Assembly: GCF_000518245.1 (NCBI RefSeq)
Contig: NZ_JADF01000008.1
Coordinates: 30,498 to 94,497, forward strand
Origin: Brachyspira alvinipulli ATCC 51933
GTDB lineage: Bacteria > Spirochaetota > Brachyspiria > Brachyspirales > Brachyspiraceae
Reading direction: 5' to 3'
DNA: 64,000 nucleotides
Position 1 is the stretch's first letter. Every line of letters begins with the position of its first letter. The translations under genes and the position numbers were made by a program. Positions 1 through 8,545 of this stretch are shown here, in pieces. Below the pieces are notes generated by a model. The model had not been told where the DNA came from, made no database searches, and saw only the letters and a list, made by a program, of their open reading frames with translations.

Positions 1-42
1 ATAGTCGATAGTCGATAGTCGATAGTCGATAGTCGATAGTTA
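1..42. repeat. 7-bp tandem repeat, unit ATAGTCG
   Basis: Five perfect head-to-tail copies of ATAGTCG are followed by one imperfect copy (ATAGTTA). The array touches the left window edge, so the true copy number may be higher. It lies about 130 bp upstream of the metH promoter. The remaining bases up to about 165 are AT-rich without a recognisable gene. A second 7-bp array with a related core (AGTC) lies at 19828-19900. Such arrays usually vary in copy number by slippage; no function can be read from the sequence. Confidence 0.9.
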
Positions 43-169
43 GATTTATTACGCATGTTAATAGTATACTATAGTTAGTTTTTTTGTCAATATAAATATT
101 TTGTTTGTATTTAATTTTTTAATATTATTATCACTATTTTTTCTGATGGATATAGATTAATAGATAAAC

Positions 170-198
170 TTGTTATATTTATGTTTTTATATTAGAAT
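170..198 (+). promoter_or_regulatory. sigma70-type promoter for metH
   Basis: TTGTTA (170-175) and TAGAAT (193-198) are separated by 17 bp, 42 bp before the metH start codon. A ribosome binding site TGGAG lies at about 227-231. No cobalamin or SAM riboswitch consensus was seen in the leader. Confidence 0.5.
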
Positions 199-239
199 AG
201 TAAAAATGCAGTTTTATATAAAAAATTGGAGCTTAAATA

Positions 240-2855
240 ATGAACAATACTAAAGAAAAATTGAAAGAACTTATAAAAAAACAGTATTTAATAATAGATG
301 GTGCCACAGGTACAGAACTTCAAAAGAAAGAAATAAAAAAAGAGTCTTGGATTATTAATGGAAATAATATAGAAGGCTGTAATGAAATACTTAATATAAC
401 CGCTCCAAATATAATGAAAGAAATACATATAGATTATTTAAATGCTAATGCTAATATAACAAAGACTAATAGTTTCGGTGCAATACCTTGGGTTTTGAGT
501 GAATATGATATCGCAGATAAAACTTATGAACTAGCAAAAAGTGCAGCATTAATAGCCAATGAAGCAAGGGAAGAATATTTAAAAAATACTGATTCAAAAG
601 GAGGTTTAAATAGAGATATATTTATTGCTGGAAGTTTAGGTCCTGGGGTAAAACTTCCAAGTTTGGGTCAAATTAGTTTTGATGAAATGTATAATGGGTA
701 TACAGAAGCTGCAAAAGGTTTAATAGATGGAGGAGTTGACATAATACTTCTTGAAACTGCTCAGGATGTTTTGCAATTAAAGGCAGCAATATTAGCCGTT
801 AATGATACATCTAAAAAATTAAATAAAGAAATTCCAATAATGGTTTCTGTAACTATAGAAAAAGAAGGTACAATGCTTTTAGGTACAGATATAAAAACTG
901 CCTATACAATACTTTCTAATTTAGATATATTTTCTATAGGTATGAATTGCGGTACAGGACCTGATATGGCAATGCGTCATATAAAAAAACTTTCAGAAAT
1001 ATCATGCCTTCCAATATCAATACATAGTAATGCTGGACTTCCAGAAAATAGAGGCGGAAAAGCATATTACAGTATGACGCCTGAAGAATTTGCTAATATT
1101 AATAGTGAGTTTTTTAATTTAGATGGACTTGCTTTTATAGGAGGATGCTGCGGCACTACCCCTCTTCATATAGAGGCGTTATCAAAAAAAGTTAAAGGAG
1201 TTATGCCTAAAAAAACTGCATTAGAAAAACCAAGACCTTATATAGCAAGTCTTTTTAATGTAGTTAGCATTAAACAAGAACCTGCCCCTTTAATGATCGG
1301 TGAAAGAAGTAATGCTACAGGAAGTAAGATATTTAGAGAGCTTATGATTGCTGGCGATATGGATGGCATGCTTGATGTTGGTATAAAACAGGTAAAAGCA
1401 GGAAGTCATGCGATAGATGTTAATGCTGCTTGGGCTGGACGTGATGAAATAGAAGATATTACAAAAATTATTGCTGCTTATGTTAAGCAAATTTCTTTAC
1501 CTTTAGTTATTGATGCTATAAAACCAAATGTTATAGAGGCAGCTTTAAAAATATACGGAGGAAAACCAGTAATAAATTCTGCTAATATGGAACAAGGAGA
1601 AGAAAAATTCGATGCTATATGTTCTTTAGCTAAAAAATATGGTGCTTCTGTAATGCTTTTAACAATAGATGAAAAATCAATGGCATTAACTTGCGAAGAT
1701 AAATTAAGAATGGCTGAAAGAATGTATGAAAGAGCTGTGAATACTCATAAAATACTTCCGCATGATATAATATTCGACCCTCTTACATTTACACTTGCAA
1801 GCGGAGATGAAAATAGTTTTATGGCAGGTGTTGAAACTTTAAATGCTATAAAAGAACTATCAAAAAGATATCCTGAAGCCTCTATAAGTTTAGGTGTATC
1901 AAATATATCTTTCGGACTTAAAGAAGAAGCAAGAAAAATAATGAATTCTGTATTCTTATATGAAGCTATTAACCATGGTCTTACTACTGCTATTGTTAAT
2001 GTAGCTCAGATACTTCCTCTTTCAAAGATAGATGAAAAAGAAATAGAGTTAGCAAGAGAATTAATATATAACAAAAACAATACTAAAGAACCTCTTATAA
2101 ATTATATAAATCATTTCTCTGACAAGAAAGAAAAAAAAGAATTAAGTAATGAAGAAAATATTAAAAAGCCTATAAGAGAAGCTATAAGGGATGCTATGAT
2201 TGATGGCGAGTGGAAAGATATGCAAAAACTTCTAAATGAGGTAAAAGAAAATAGTGAAGAATTCGGCGGAGAAAAGAAATTTGCACAGGCTATAATTGAT
2301 GAAATACTTCTTCCAACAATGGCGGATATTGGAGTGAAATTTGGAGAAGGTACAATACAGCTTCCTTTTGTTTTAGGTTCTGCTGAAGTAATGAAAAAGA
2401 GCGTTGATTTTTTATCTGAATTTTTAGAGAAAAAGAAACAGGAAAAAACTGCTAAAATAATACTTGGTACAGTTGCTGGCGATGTACATGATGTTGGTAA
2501 GAATTTAGTTGAAATTATAATAAAAAATAACGGATTTGAAACGGTTAATATTGGTACTAAAGTGCCTATAGAAAAATTTTTAGAAGCATATCATGAACAT
2601 AATGCAGACTGTATAGGAATGTCAGGACTTTTGGTAAAGTCTACTGAGGTTATGAAAGAAAATCTAGCTTATATTAGAGATAAAGGATTAAAGATACCTA
2701 TTCTTTTGGGAGGAGCTGCTTTAACAAAAGAATTTGTAGAAAATGATTGTAAAAAAGTTTATGGAGATAGTGGTAAAATTTTTTACTGTAAAGACGGATT
2801 CGATGATATTTTAGCAATAAAAGAAATAATAGCTGATAGAGATAAAGAAAAATAA
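240..2855 (+). CDS. metH: Cobalamin-dependent methionine synthase, core without activation domain
   Basis: This enzyme transfers a methyl group from methyl-tetrahydrofolate via methylcobalamin to homocysteine. The domains run in the MetH order. A homocysteine-binding barrel (about 1-325) has the zinc ligands in GMNCGTGPD and GGCCGTTP. A pterin-binding barrel begins around MIGERSNATGSK (about 345-600). A helical cobalamin cap follows (about 650-735), then a B12-binding Rossmann domain with the DVHDVGKN motif, whose His is at about residue 750. At 871 residues it is about 350 shorter than E. coli MetH (about 1,230) because the C-terminal AdoMet-dependent reactivation domain is absent. That domain appears to be encoded separately by the next gene (3089-3901). 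The start follows TGGAG with good spacing. Confidence 0.93.
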   Translation: MNNTKEKLKELIKKQYLIIDGATGTELQKKEIKKESWIINGNNIEGCNEILNITAPNIMKEIHIDYLNANANITKTNSFGAIPWVLSEYDIADKTYELAKSAALIANEAREEYLKNTDSKGGLNRDIFIAGSLGPGVKLPSLGQISFDEMYNGYTEAAKGLIDGGVDIILLETAQDVLQLKAAILAVNDTSKKLNKEIPIMVSVTIEKEGTMLLGTDIKTAYTILSNLDIFSIGMNCGTGPDMAMRHIKKLSEISCLPISIHSNAGLPENRGGKAYYSMTPEEFANINSEFFNLDGLAFIGGCCGTTPLHIEALSKKVKGVMPKKTALEKPRPYIASLFNVVSIKQEPAPLMIGERSNATGSKIFRELMIAGDMDGMLDVGIKQVKAGSHAIDVNAAWAGRDEIEDITKIIAAYVKQISLPLVIDAIKPNVIEAALKIYGGKPVINSANMEQGEEKFDAICSLAKKYGASVMLLTIDEKSMALTCEDKLRMAERMYERAVNTHKILPHDIIFDPLTFTLASGDENSFMAGVETLNAIKELSKRYPEASISLGVSNISFGLKEEARKIMNSVFLYEAINHGLTTAIVNVAQILPLSKIDEKEIELARELIYNKNNTKEPLINYINHFSDKKEKKELSNEENIKKPIREAIRDAMIDGEWKDMQKLLNEVKENSEEFGGEKKFAQAIIDEILLPTMADIGVKFGEGTIQLPFVLGSAEVMKKSVDFLSEFLEKKKQEKTAKIILGTVAGDVHDVGKNLVEIIIKNNGFETVNIGTKVPIEKFLEAYHEHNADCIGMSGLLVKSTEVMKENLAYIRDKGLKIPILLGGAALTKEFVENDCKKVYGDSGKIFYCKDGFDDILAIKEIIADRDKEK

Positions 2856-2970
2856 TAATTCTTATTAGCTAAACAAATTGCAGACTTATGCAAGCGAATA
2901 GTCACACTTATGCGTAACGTATCAATAAATAAAAGCTAGAACGAGATTTTAAGTAAATTTGTTTGCTTGA

Positions 2971-3066
2971 AACTATTTGGAGAGAATAACAATAATTAAA
3001 AAAGTGAACCGACCAAGTAGGTAGCAGCTAGTGAGTTTATTAGATAGCTTATTTTAGCCTGAAGCA
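2971..3066 (+). ncRNA. Candidate signal recognition particle RNA-like sequence
   Basis: The gap between the two methionine synthase genes contains, in order, GTGAACC (3004-3010), GGTAGCAGC (3020-3028), GTGAGT (3031-3036) and TAGCCTGAAGC (3055-3065). This order and rough spacing resemble bacterial SRP RNA: GUGAACC, then GGAAGCAGC, then a UGCC/GCCUGG segment. Possible stems include GAATAA (2984-2989) with TTATTT (3049-3054) and AATAA (2991-2995) with TTATT (3037-3041). Against this, the tip is about five bases shorter than the canonical CAGGUCCGGAAGGAAGCAGC and lacks the GGAA tetraloop. It may be a divergent or decayed copy, or a chance match; the motifs were compared from memory. Confidence 0.27.
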
Positions 3067-3088
3067 ACATAATAATAAAGGAATGAAT

Positions 3089-3901
3089 ATGCCGGAGATA
3101 AATCATAAAAATCATGAACATTATATAAATAAACCTCCATTCTATGGAAGGAAAGTTTTTGAGTTTAATAAGCAAATAGAAAAAGAAGCTTTTGATATGA
3201 TTGACAAGGTTAGACTTTTCAGAGTTGGATTTGGTTATTCTACAAAGAATCAAGATATGGAAAAATATAATGAAATGATTAAAACTAAAGTTGAGCCTAA
3301 ATACGAAGAAATGAAAAATAATATTATAGAAAATAATTTAATGGAACCTGTAATGATTTACGGATTTTATAAAACTATTACAGAAAATGATAAATTATAT
3401 ATATATGATGTTGATTTTAATACCAATGAATTAAAAGATGAAAAAATAGAACTTCCTTTAGAGCGTATGGAAAATGAACCTTATAATTCTATAGCTGATT
3501 TTTTTGATAAAGAAGAAGATACTATAGGCTTCACTCTTGTAAGTCTTGGAGTAAAATTTGCTGACTTTTTGAAAACTTTATATGATAATGATGATTATAA
3601 AGATTATTATTTCTATAATGCCATAGGAATACATATTATAGAAAATTATGTTGATATACTTCAAAGTCATATGGATAATTTACTAAAATTAAAAAATAAT
3701 GGTAAAAGAAAGCATGTTGGATGCAGATATTCTTTTGGTTATAAAGCGCTTAAAAATATGTATGGAAATAGAATCATATTTGACAAATTAAAACCTGAAG
3801 AATTTAATGTTACGCTTACAGAAAGCTATATGATGTATCCTGAACTTAGTACTTGTGCGATAGTTTCATTCTGTGAGGATGCATATTATTTTGCCAATTA
3901 A
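3089..3901 (+). CDS. Stand-alone MetH reactivation (AdoMet-binding) domain protein
   Basis: The C-terminal half matches the activation domain of methionine synthase. There is a conserved helical segment (IGFTLVSLGVKFADFL), then CRYSFGY in the position of the RPAPGYP motif that binds AdoMet, and then LTESYMMYPELST corresponding to LTESFAMWPGAS. It ends in YYFAN, like YFAV in MetH. In full-length MetH this domain supplies AdoMet for reductive methylation of inactive cob(II)alamin; here it probably does so in trans for the enzyme encoded 230 bp upstream. AAGGA at 3078-3082 is correctly spaced for ATG 3089 but abuts ATG 3083, so 3089 is preferred (270 residues). The 3' end overlaps the convergent MetF-like gene by 4 bp. 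Confidence 0.8.
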   Translation: MPEINHKNHEHYINKPPFYGRKVFEFNKQIEKEAFDMIDKVRLFRVGFGYSTKNQDMEKYNEMIKTKVEPKYEEMKNNIIENNLMEPVMIYGFYKTITENDKLYIYDVDFNTNELKDEKIELPLERMENEPYNSIADFFDKEEDTIGFTLVSLGVKFADFLKTLYDNDDYKDYYFYNAIGIHIIENYVDILQSHMDNLLKLKNNGKRKHVGCRYSFGYKALKNMYGNRIIFDKLKPEEFNVTLTESYMMYPELSTCAIVSFCEDAYYFAN

Positions 3902-4824
3902 TTTATATTTTTTAATAAATTAACAACAAAGTCATAATTGTTCATACTCATTATATGCATCTTTTTATGAACTTTGATCATATCATTAAATAGATTAATA
4001 GATAATTCTTCGGCAATCTTTTTTTCTTCTTCTGGAGATTTATCGCTAGCCTCTTTTAATTTATTAAGCCATGTTTCCGGTATATAAGCTCCTGGTAATT
4101 TATAGTATATGAAATAAGCTGTTTTATAAGTTAGTATTGGGAAAAATCCTGGTATTAACATAGGTTTTTCTTTTAATGGAAGCTCATCTATCCATTTTAA
4201 TAAAATCTCTAATCTTTCAACTTCATATATAGGCTGAGTAAATATAGCTTTAACTCCTGAATTTGCTTTTTTGGCTAGTCTTACTTTTAAACTTTCATTA
4301 TTTTTTGCATAACTATTAATAACACAAAACGGATATATAGGTTTCAATGGTTCTTTAAAAGTGAAATCTCCTAAACTTTTTGAATTATTTAAATTATTAA
4401 TTATTTTTATCAATAGTTCTGAATTTCCTTCAAATACACCTTTTGCTTGTTTTTGATTTCCATTGGCAACAGCATCTCCTGTAACAGCAAGCACCATTCT
4501 TATATCAAAATAATTTGCTCCTATTAAATCATTTTGTATAGCTATTGAATTTTTATCTCTCATAGTTTGTGTTGTTATAAAAGGTTTTACATTATTCAAT
4601 CTTTGCTGTAGTTGCAATGCTGCAAGTATTGATGATATTTTTAAATTTGCAAATGGAGAATCAGTTACAACAAAAGCATTAATATATTCATCGATTTTTG
4701 ATTGATTTATTTTGTCTTCAATATATCCTAAATCATATTTTGCCTGAGGAGATATTTCTAATGTAAAAGTATATTCATCTTTATTTAATAAAGTAGAAAT
4801 AAAATTTTCTATGCTGTTATTCAT
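3898..4824 (-). CDS. MetF-like methylenetetrahydrofolate reductase
   Basis: The 308-residue protein has the features of the MTHFR barrel. An early acidic residue lies in LEISPQ (Glu23, corresponding to the catalytic Glu of MetF). TGDAVANGN is the flavin/folate loop, and FTQPIYEVERLE matches the usual ITQLFFD-type strand. It should reduce 5,10-methylene-THF to methyl-THF, the methyl donor for the adjacent methionine synthase. The family is normally about 290-300 residues, so the gene looks complete. It converges on the activation-domain gene with a 4-bp overlap of stop codons. The sequence is divergent from E. coli MetF (EISP instead of EFFPP), so a specialised or corrinoid-linked MetF paralogue is possible. 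Confidence 0.75.
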   Translation of the reverse strand: MNNSIENFISTLLNKDEYTFTLEISPQAKYDLGYIEDKINQSKIDEYINAFVVTDSPFANLKISSILAALQLQQRLNNVKPFITTQTMRDKNSIAIQNDLIGANYFDIRMVLAVTGDAVANGNQKQAKGVFEGNSELLIKIINNLNNSKSLGDFTFKEPLKPIYPFCVINSYAKNNESLKVRLAKKANSGVKAIFTQPIYEVERLEILLKWIDELPLKEKPMLIPGFFPILTYKTAYFIYYKLPGAYIPETWLNKLKEASDKSPEEEKKIAEELSINLFNDMIKVHKKMHIMSMNNYDFVVNLLKNIN

Positions 4825-4856
4825 TATTTTACCCGTATATTATTATGTTTACTTAT

Positions 4857-4884
4857 ATCGTACTAGAAAAATAAAAAAAGTCAA
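4857..4884 (-). promoter_or_regulatory. Possible promoter for the MetF-like gene
   Basis: On the minus strand TTGACT (4884-4879) and TACGAT (4862-4857) are 16 bp apart, about 35 bp before the start codon. The -35 is good and the -10 is only 4/6. Confidence 0.35.
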
Positions 4885-4897
4885 ATAAAAAATAATA

Positions 4898-4925
4898 TTG
4901 AAGTTATATAAAAAAGTTATATACT
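4898..4925 (+). promoter_or_regulatory. Promoter for the MATE transporter gene
   Basis: TTGAAG (4898-4903) and TATACT (4920-4925) have a 16-bp spacer. The predicted transcript start at about 4932 gives a short leader before ATG 4969. Confidence 0.45.
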
Positions 4926-4968
4926 TTATATATCGCTTGGAATATATTTTTATTGATTGGTGTTTGAT

Positions 4969-6357
4969 ATGGGAGATGAAATAATTAATAATGATTCTAA
5001 AAGACAAGAATTGAAATATAAAGAATTAACAGAAAAACCAGTAGAGAAACTTGTAGCTAAAATGGCAGTTCCAACAATAATAAGTATGCTTACAACTTCA
5101 TTTTATAATATGGCAGATACTTTTTTTGTGAGTAAAATAAATACTCAATCAACAGCAGCTGTAGGTATAGTATTTTCTATGATGGCAATAATACAGGCTG
5201 TAGGATTTTTCTTTGGACATGGTTCCGGAACATATATTTCTATAAAATTAGGTTCTAAGGATACTTCGGAAGCATCTAAAATGGCGGCCACAGGTTTTGT
5301 ATCATCTATTATGATGGGTTTTCTTATACTAGTATTTGGGATAATATTTATAAAACCTCTTGCTTATATTCTAGGTTCAACGGAAACTATATTGCCCTAT
5401 TCTATAGAGTATATGAAATATATTTTAATTGGGGCCCCGTATATGACAGCATCTTTAGTATTAAATAATCAATTGAGACTGCAGGGTAATGCTATTTTTG
5501 CTATGGTTGGACTTATAACAGGAGCCATAACCAATATAATATTAGATCCTATACTTATATTCACTTTTTCAATGGGTATAAAAGGAGCCGCAATAGGAAC
5601 TATAATAAGCCAATTTATAGGTTTTTGCATACTTTTAGTTGGTACTAATGTTTGGGGTACTCTTCCTATAAAAATAAAAGATTTCTCCCCTAGTTTTCAA
5701 AAATATAAAGCTATTATAGCAGGAGGTCTTCCAAGTCTTTGCAGGCAGGGAATTGCAAGTGTATCAACTATGCTTTTAAATATAGCTGCCGGACCTTTTG
5801 GAGATGCTGCTATTGCGGCAATATCAATAGTTAACAGAGTTGCTATGTTTACAAATTCTGCTGTTATAGGTTTTGGTCAGGGATTTCAACCTGTATGTGG
5901 TTTTAATTATGGTGCTAAAAAGTATGATAGAGTAATTAGAGCATATTATTTCTGTATAAGAATATCAACGATTATACTTTTGATATTTTCTACTATCATA
6001 TTTATAAATGCTTTTAACATATCTATGTCTTTTAATGAAAAAGATCCTGTACTTGTAGATATAGCAGAAAGAGCATTAAGATATCAAGCATTAACTATTC
6101 CATTATGGGGAGTGATAACATTATCAAGTATGATACTTCAAACAACAAGAAAAACATTTAGAGCTTCTTTACTTGCTATATCTAAACAAGGGTTGTTTTT
6201 AATCCCTGTAATATTTTTACTTCCTAAATTTTTTGGATTAACTGGCATAGAAACTGCACAGCCTGTTGCAGATATTCTTACTTTTTTGCTATCAATACCT
6301 CTTGGATATAGCATAATAAAAGAAATGAAATCAGACACTAAAAACTATATTAAATAG
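4969..6357 (+). CDS. MATE family multidrug/sodium antiporter
   Basis: This integral membrane protein has about 12 hydrophobic segments in two similar halves. The opening motif KMAVPTIISMLTTSFYNMADTFFVS is typical of the bacterial NorM/DinF-type MATE family, which exports cationic drugs or metabolites using Na+ or H+ gradients. The second half carries GLPSLCRQGIASVS and GFGQGFQPVCGFNYGA, the repeat-equivalent motifs. At about 462 residues it is full length. The reading frame is open upstream to a TTG at 4957, but ATG 4969 is the more likely start. It stands alone between its own promoter and the promoter of the next gene. Substrate cannot be told from sequence. Confidence 0.9.
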   Translation: MGDEIINNDSKRQELKYKELTEKPVEKLVAKMAVPTIISMLTTSFYNMADTFFVSKINTQSTAAVGIVFSMMAIIQAVGFFFGHGSGTYISIKLGSKDTSEASKMAATGFVSSIMMGFLILVFGIIFIKPLAYILGSTETILPYSIEYMKYILIGAPYMTASLVLNNQLRLQGNAIFAMVGLITGAITNIILDPILIFTFSMGIKGAAIGTIISQFIGFCILLVGTNVWGTLPIKIKDFSPSFQKYKAIIAGGLPSLCRQGIASVSTMLLNIAAGPFGDAAIAAISIVNRVAMFTNSAVIGFGQGFQPVCGFNYGAKKYDRVIRAYYFCIRISTIILLIFSTIIFINAFNISMSFNEKDPVLVDIAERALRYQALTIPLWGVITLSSMILQTTRKTFRASLLAISKQGLFLIPVIFLLPKFFGLTGIETAQPVADILTFLLSIPLGYSIIKEMKSDTKNYIK

Positions 6358-6436
6358 TTTAACATAATATATTATAAATTGTTATATTTATTGATATAGT
6401 TTGTTTTTTATTTAGGTCAATACTTTAAATTAATGC

Positions 6437-6464
6437 TTGAACTTTAATATTATAAGTATATAAT
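6437..6464 (+). promoter_or_regulatory. Strong promoter placed directly before an ATG
   Basis: TTGAAC (6437-6442), 16-bp spacer, TATAAT (6459-6464). The start codon follows only 8 bp after the -10 box, so transcription would begin at or within 2-3 bases of the ATG. No Shine-Dalgarno sequence is present. Confidence 0.6.
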
Positions 6465-6472
6465 AGAGAAAT

Positions 6473-6976
6473 ATGGAAATAAAAGATTCTACAAGAAGTG
6501 CTTTGATTAGAAAAGGAAATGAGCTTTTTAATCAAAAAGATATAGATGGAGCTTACCGTTGTTATTTGACAGCTTCATATTTTGGAGGTATCGAAAAGAT
6601 AGCTGACTATTATAATTTTGAAAAGAAAAATGTTATAAAAGCCATGCAATTATATAAATTTATTCTAAAAGAAGACTCAAACTTAGGAGGTAATGTAAGA
6701 GCTAAACAAAAATTAGATAAATTATCAGAATCTGTAGTTAAAGTTTTGAGGAAGTGGCTAAAAGAAGATGAAACTTTTGAAGAAAAGAAGAGTGATAAAT
6801 TAGAATTAGACAGTAAAAATGCGATACTTCCTGTTAATTATGAAAAAAATAGTTTAGAGGATATTTTAAAGGCAAAAGATAAAATAGAAGAAAAAACTGA
6901 AGAATATTATAAGGCACCCAATATTAAAAAACCTGTTTTTGAACAAATATACAAAAATAAACAAAATAAAAAATAA
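6473..6976 (+). CDS. Small helical-repeat protein of unknown function
   Basis: This 167-residue soluble protein is not assigned to a named family. The N-terminal 90 residues look like one or two TPR-like helical hairpins (GNELFNQKDIDGAYRCYLTAS, then AMQLYKFILKED). The C-terminal part is lysine/glutamate-rich and probably disordered or coiled. There is no signal peptide. It is the first gene of a run that continues with the GlmU-like enzyme 33 bp downstream, so a scaffolding or regulatory role in envelope precursor synthesis is conceivable but unproven. The start codon sits 8 bp after a TATAAT box without a ribosome binding site (see findings). Confidence 0.75.
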   Translation: MEIKDSTRSALIRKGNELFNQKDIDGAYRCYLTASYFGGIEKIADYYNFEKKNVIKAMQLYKFILKEDSNLGGNVRAKQKLDKLSESVVKVLRKWLKEDETFEEKKSDKLELDSKNAILPVNYEKNSLEDILKAKDKIEEKTEEYYKAPNIKKPVFEQIYKNKQNKK

Positions 6977-7009
6977 AAACTATTAAACACAAAATTAGGA
7001 GTTCTCTTT

Positions 7010-8545
7010 ATGGAAAAAAATGTAGTAGAAATTGAAAATGCTCTCGCTTCATTATCATCAAAATTTTCAAAAAATGATACTTTGGTTATTATATTGGCTG
7101 CTGGTCATGGTAAAAGAATAAGAAGTTCCACTTCAAAGATGCTCCATACTATTTGGGGAGTACCTAGTATAGAAAGAGTTAGACTTGCAGTTAGAAATGG
7201 TATGCCTAAAAGTAATATTACTATAGTTGTTGGAATAAAAGCCTTAGATGTTGCAAATGCAGTTGGAAAACAAGCAAATACAAATTTTGCTTATCAGGAA
7301 GAGCAAAGAGGTACAGGACATGCTGTTAAAGTTGGGCTTGAAAAGAGTGATTTAAAAAATATTAAATATTGTTATGTAATATATGCTGATATGGGACTTA
7401 TAGATTCTGAAACTATGAAAGAATTTCATGAAGAGTTTATTAAATCAAAAACTGATATGATAGTTATGACTGCTTTGTATGACGGACCTAAAGGAAGCAA
7501 TTATTATGGAAGGATACTTAGAAGCAGAGGATTAACTTATGATCGTAAAGTAAGTAAATATAAGCAAAAATCTCAAGGCAATGTATTGGGAGTTATAGAA
7601 TATAAAGATATACTTGCTATGAAAGATGATGAGAAATTATATAAAACTTATAAAGATGAGAAGTTCTCTTATGAAAAAGATGAACTTTTAGATAATTTTA
7701 ATGAATATGTGGCAGGTATATATGGTTTCAAAATGAAGCCTTTAGAAGAGTTGATACAAACATTACAGGCAAATAATGCCCAAAATGAATTATATTTAAC
7801 TGATTTAATAGAAATTTTCTTTAATAATAATTTATCAATTTCTACATATATGCCTAAAGACAGCAGAGTTGTTTTAGGATTTAATGATAAAACAGTTCTT
7901 AAAGAAATGGAATCTATTGCTAGATCTAATGTTTATGATAAATTGAAGAATATTATTACTATATATGATGGAGAAGATTTCTTTATAGATGACAGTGTTG
8001 TTGATCAAATATTAGAAATAGATAAAGATGAAAAACCATTAGATATATATGTTGGAAAAGGTGCATATATTGGTAAAGGTGTAAAAATAAATTATGGTGT
8101 TACTATATCGCATGGAGCTAAGTTAGAAGGAAATGTTTATCTTGGAGAGCATACCTATATAGGAGATAATGCACTTCTTTCATGTTTAGATAATCAAAAG
8201 CTTATAATTGATGATAATGTTCAAATATATTCTGGAAATCAGATTAAAGGAAATGTGTATATAGGTAAGAATACAATACTAGAAAGAGGCGTAAATGTTA
8301 CAGGAAGTGATAATCACCCTGTAAATATAGGAAGTAATGTACTTATTAAAGGTGTTAGTTATTTATATGGTTCTATAGTTGATGATAATGCATATATAGA
8401 GCATTGTATATTCTATTATTCGCATATAAAGGCATTGCTTGATGATAAAGGAAATGTAATTAAATGCAGATTTATAAGACCTAAAGAGGAAGGTTTAGAA
8501 TCTGTAAGTAAAATAGATGATGGTAAAAAAGCTAAGAAAAAATAG
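7010..8545 (+). CDS. GlmU-like UDP-N-acetylglucosamine pyrophosphorylase
   Basis: The N-terminal nucleotidyltransferase domain (about 25-300) shows LAAGHGKRIRS with SKMLH (the nucleotide-binding loop and lysine of GlmU), QEEQRGTGHAV, YADMGLID in the place of GDVPL, AGIYGF, and NNAQNELYLTDLIE. A left-handed beta-helix of hexapeptide repeats covers about residues 345-470. The usual GlmU acetyltransferase signature (NYDGxxKxxT region) is not seen. The protein may therefore only form UDP-sugar from sugar-1-phosphate, with acetylation done elsewhere. GlmU is normally about 455 residues; this one has extra N-terminal and C-terminal stretches. AGGAG lies upstream of the ATG. The next gene starts inside its 3' end. 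Confidence 0.8.
   Translation: MEKNVVEIENALASLSSKFSKNDTLVIILAAGHGKRIRSSTSKMLHTIWGVPSIERVRLAVRNGMPKSNITIVVGIKALDVANAVGKQANTNFAYQEEQRGTGHAVKVGLEKSDLKNIKYCYVIYADMGLIDSETMKEFHEEFIKSKTDMIVMTALYDGPKGSNYYGRILRSRGLTYDRKVSKYKQKSQGNVLGVIEYKDILAMKDDEKLYKTYKDEKFSYEKDELLDNFNEYVAGIYGFKMKPLEELIQTLQANNAQNELYLTDLIEIFFNNNLSISTYMPKDSRVVLGFNDKTVLKEMESIARSNVYDKLKNIITIYDGEDFFIDDSVVDQILEIDKDEKPLDIYVGKGAYIGKGVKINYGVTISHGAKLEGNVYLGEHTYIGDNALLSCLDNQKLIIDDNVQIYSGNQIKGNVYIGKNTILERGVNVTGSDNHPVNIGSNVLIKGVSYLYGSIVDDNAYIEHCIFYYSHIKALLDDKGNVIKCRFIRPKEEGLESVSKIDDGKKAKKK

Noticed and set aside
100-239. Cobalamin or SAM riboswitch upstream of metH
   Set aside because: The leader after the likely promoter is only about 35 bases and no B12-box or SAM consensus was found.
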